This document shows positions 5,102 through 6,344 of a DNA stretch of 6,344 bases, in pieces; the stretch's first letter is position 1, and the number at the start of each line of letters is the position of its first letter. The translations under genes and the position numbers were made by a program. The notes under the pieces were generated by a model. The model was given only the letters and a program-made list of their open reading frames with translations, was not told the DNA's origin and did no database searches. This stretch comes from Spirochaetales bacterium (lineage in GTDB: Bacteria; Spirochaetota; Spirochaetia; DSM-27196; SLST01): NCBI GenBank assembly GCA_030642995.1, contig DAOWMR010000167.1, positions 1 to 6,344 of the forward strand, read 5' to 3'.

Positions 5102-6344
5102 TGTTCCTCCGACACTCCGCCAGCCGTGGCCCGAAGTAACGTGCCGCGGCCGTCCGCCTTCAGAGCCGGCTCGTCCGCACGAACAAATACGCTCTCGCCC
5201 GGGGCAACACGAACGGGTCGGCCTCCGGCGGACAGCGTAACGTCACCGGCTGAACAGCACAGAATCTGCGGTCCGCCACACGGAATGCTGCATTGGCCCT
5301 GGACATCTACCCGGCTGAAGGCGAACTCTTCAAACGGTGCGGGATAGTTGGTCACGGAGCAGGCATTGCTGAGATCCGTCGGGAAGCTCGATTGTCCCGT
5401 GATCACCCGGGGCTCCTCGGCCCGAAACACCCCCACGGCAAGGAGTTCATCAAGATCCACGTGCTTGATGGTCAACCCGCCTCGAAGCACGTTGTCGGAA
5501 TTTGCCATGAGCTCGGCACCGACGCCCTCCAAATAGGCGTGCAGCACTCCTGCCGGCTGGTAGGTTGCCTCGCCCGGGTTGAGCGAAAACACGTTGAGGA
5601 ACAACGGTGCGAGGAGACCCACGTCTCCGGGATAGCGCTCGGAAAGTCGCAACAGCCAGTAGTAGCGAGCAAGCTGGTCACCGGGATCAGGTGGTTGGTC
5701 GGGATCAGATCGTCGGTCGGAAGCAGACCAGCGATCGTCGGCAACTCGAATTGCGGAGTCAAAGAGGGATTTGCGGTCGATCTCCCGGAGAGTCATGAGT
5801 GATCGGAAGAACTCACTCAGCCCTGCTTCGTTCCCGGGCAGGAGCAGGTCTTCGGGCACCGTGAATCCACCGTCAACGAATTCGCTCCGGATCTCCTCGG
5901 GCGTCCGGAATCCACGAAGACCCCAGAAGGGCGTCAACGCATAGATGAGCTCCGGTTTGTGATTATCATCCCGGTAGTTGCGTTCCGGGGCGTCCCGGGG
6001 AATCCCTGCAGCGTCCTCCCTGGCGAAGCCGGCTCGGGCCTGCTCAATGGACGGATGGGCTTGTATTGAAAGCGGCTCGCCGGCGGCGAGAATCTTGAAG
6101 AGAAACGGCAATTGCCCCGTGAATCGACCGGCCACAGCATCTCCGAGTGCGCCGACCGGGTCATCCGCGATGTGATCGGCAAGCGAAACCTGCTCTCCCC
6201 CAGCGACCAGGCGAGATGGGGCCTTCGGGTGCGCGCCCATCCAGATCTCGGCAATCGGCTCACCGGAAGGATTCGGAATCCCGAAAAGATCCGGGATGGC
6301 CGTAATCGATCCCCACGCGTAGGGCTGGACGGTATTCACGAGTG
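5098..6344 (-). CDS. manA: Mannose-6-phosphate isomerase, type I (5' end probably outside window)
   Basis: Zinc enzyme interconverting mannose-6-phosphate and fructose-6-phosphate, feeding mannose use or GDP-mannose synthesis. Numbered from the visible GTG (6339-6337), 413 residues show the type I cupin signatures: VQPYAWGS (4-11), EIWMGAHPKAPS (31-42), zinc ligands Gln93 and His95 in LSIQAHPS (90-97), Glu130 in NHKPELIYAL (126-135), His267 in PAGVLHAYLEG (262-272), and catalytic Arg286 in NSDNVLRGGLTIKHVD (280-295). Known members such as E. coli ManA have a few residues before N-S-V-Q-N-Y-A-W-G-S. Here the frame continues upstream with CTC (Leu) into the edge, giving L-V-N-T-V-Q, so the true start is probably just beyond base 6344 and the gene is 5'-partial. 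An Asp/Pro-rich loop (about 206-222) is encoded by short degenerate repeats. The stop overlaps the yaiI-like start. Confidence 0.95.
   Translation of the reverse strand, partial: LVNTVQPYAWGSITAIPDLFGIPNPSGEPIAEIWMGAHPKAPSRLVAGGEQVSLADHIADDPVGALGDAVAGRFTGQLPFLFKILAAGEPLSIQAHPSIEQARAGFAREDAAGIPRDAPERNYRDDNHKPELIYALTPFWGLRGFRTPEEIRSEFVDGGFTVPEDLLLPGNEAGLSEFFRSLMTLREIDRKSLFDSAIRVADDRWSASDRRSDPDQPPDPGDQLARYYWLLRLSERYPGDVGLLAPLFLNVFSLNPGEATYQPAGVLHAYLEGVGAELMANSDNVLRGGLTIKHVDLDELLAVGVFRAEEPRVITGQSSFPTDLSNACSVTNYPAPFEEFAFSRVDVQGQCSIPCGGPQILCCSAGDVTLSAGGRPVRVAPGESVFVRADEPALKADGRGTLLRATAGGVSEEQ
5105..5110 (-). promoter_or_regulatory. Shine-Dalgarno of the yaiI-like gene inside manA
   Basis: On the minus strand GGAGGA (5110-5105) lies three bases before the GTG at 5101. 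It supports GTG over any internal start and fits reinitiation by ribosomes ending manA at the overlapping TGA. Confidence 0.75.
5676..5726. repeat. Three degenerate short repeats inside manA
   Basis: GGTCGGGATCAG at 5697-5708 recurs as GGTCGGAAGCAG at 5715-5726 (18-base step) and as GGTCACCGGGATCAG at 5676-5690 (21-base step, an extra ACC). All spacings are multiples of three, so the frame is kept. On the coding strand they encode the Asp/Pro/Ser-rich loop around RSDPDQPPDPGDQ, which looks like a slippage-expanded surface loop. Confidence 0.6.

Noticed and set aside
5293..5802. 169-codon plus-strand frame opposite manA
   Set aside because: It is antisense to conserved manA motifs including the zinc ligand His267 and catalytic Arg286, with no start signal.
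1..6344. Whether the window holds a defence system, mobile element or CRISPR
   Set aside because: There is no transposase, integrase, nuclease or toxin pair, spaced direct repeat array or tRNA-linked attachment site. The cyclase was considered as part of a CBASS/Pycsar-like system, but no effector gene is adjacent and the neighbours are housekeeping genes.

Overview
The window is about 6.3 kb of moderately GC-rich bacterial chromosome with ordinary housekeeping content. It holds six complete or near-complete genes plus the first codons of a seventh at the left edge. An A-type flavoprotein (flavodiiron) fits an anaerobe or a microaerobic organism that meets O2 or NO. The phylum cannot be fixed from the sequence; a spirochaete, deltaproteobacterial or similar lineage would be compatible, but that is a guess. 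No transposon, phage gene, CRISPR array, rRNA or tRNA is visible.

Layout. Left block, minus strand: a small ArsC/Spx-family thioredoxin-fold protein (47-406), whose stop codon overlaps by ATGA the start of a gene leaving the window at base 1. The 16 visible residues of that gene look like the N-terminus of an arginine deiminase/amidinotransferase-family protein. Divergent from it, on the plus strand, is asnS, asparaginyl-tRNA synthetase (471-1868). Middle block: an unrecognised seven-helix membrane protein (1909-2535, minus) is divergent from a minimal stand-alone class III nucleotide cyclase (2701-3231, plus). They share a 165-base intergenic region with two outward-facing TTGACA boxes. Right block, minus strand: manA (mannose-6-phosphate isomerase, 5' end cut by the window edge) is coupled by a GTGA overlap to a YaiI/YqxD (UPF0178) PIN-like protein. 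After a 110-base AT-rich gap comes the flavodiiron protein (3297-4526).

The cyclase and the flavodiiron gene converge on two back-to-back near-perfect hairpins (3251-3308) that lack U-tracts. They are the strongest non-coding structure in the window.

How the genes fit together: no single pathway links them. The flavodiiron protein probably removes O2 or NO, asnS charges tRNA-Asn, and manA connects fructose-6-P and mannose-6-P. The most biologically unusual items are the cyclase, which keeps its metal and adenine-selecting residues but has Met where the transition-state Arg should be; a near-identical 14-nt sequence just inside both genes of the membrane-protein/cyclase pair; and a putative leaderless promoter for the ArsC-like gene. 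I found no convincing undescribed multi-gene system.
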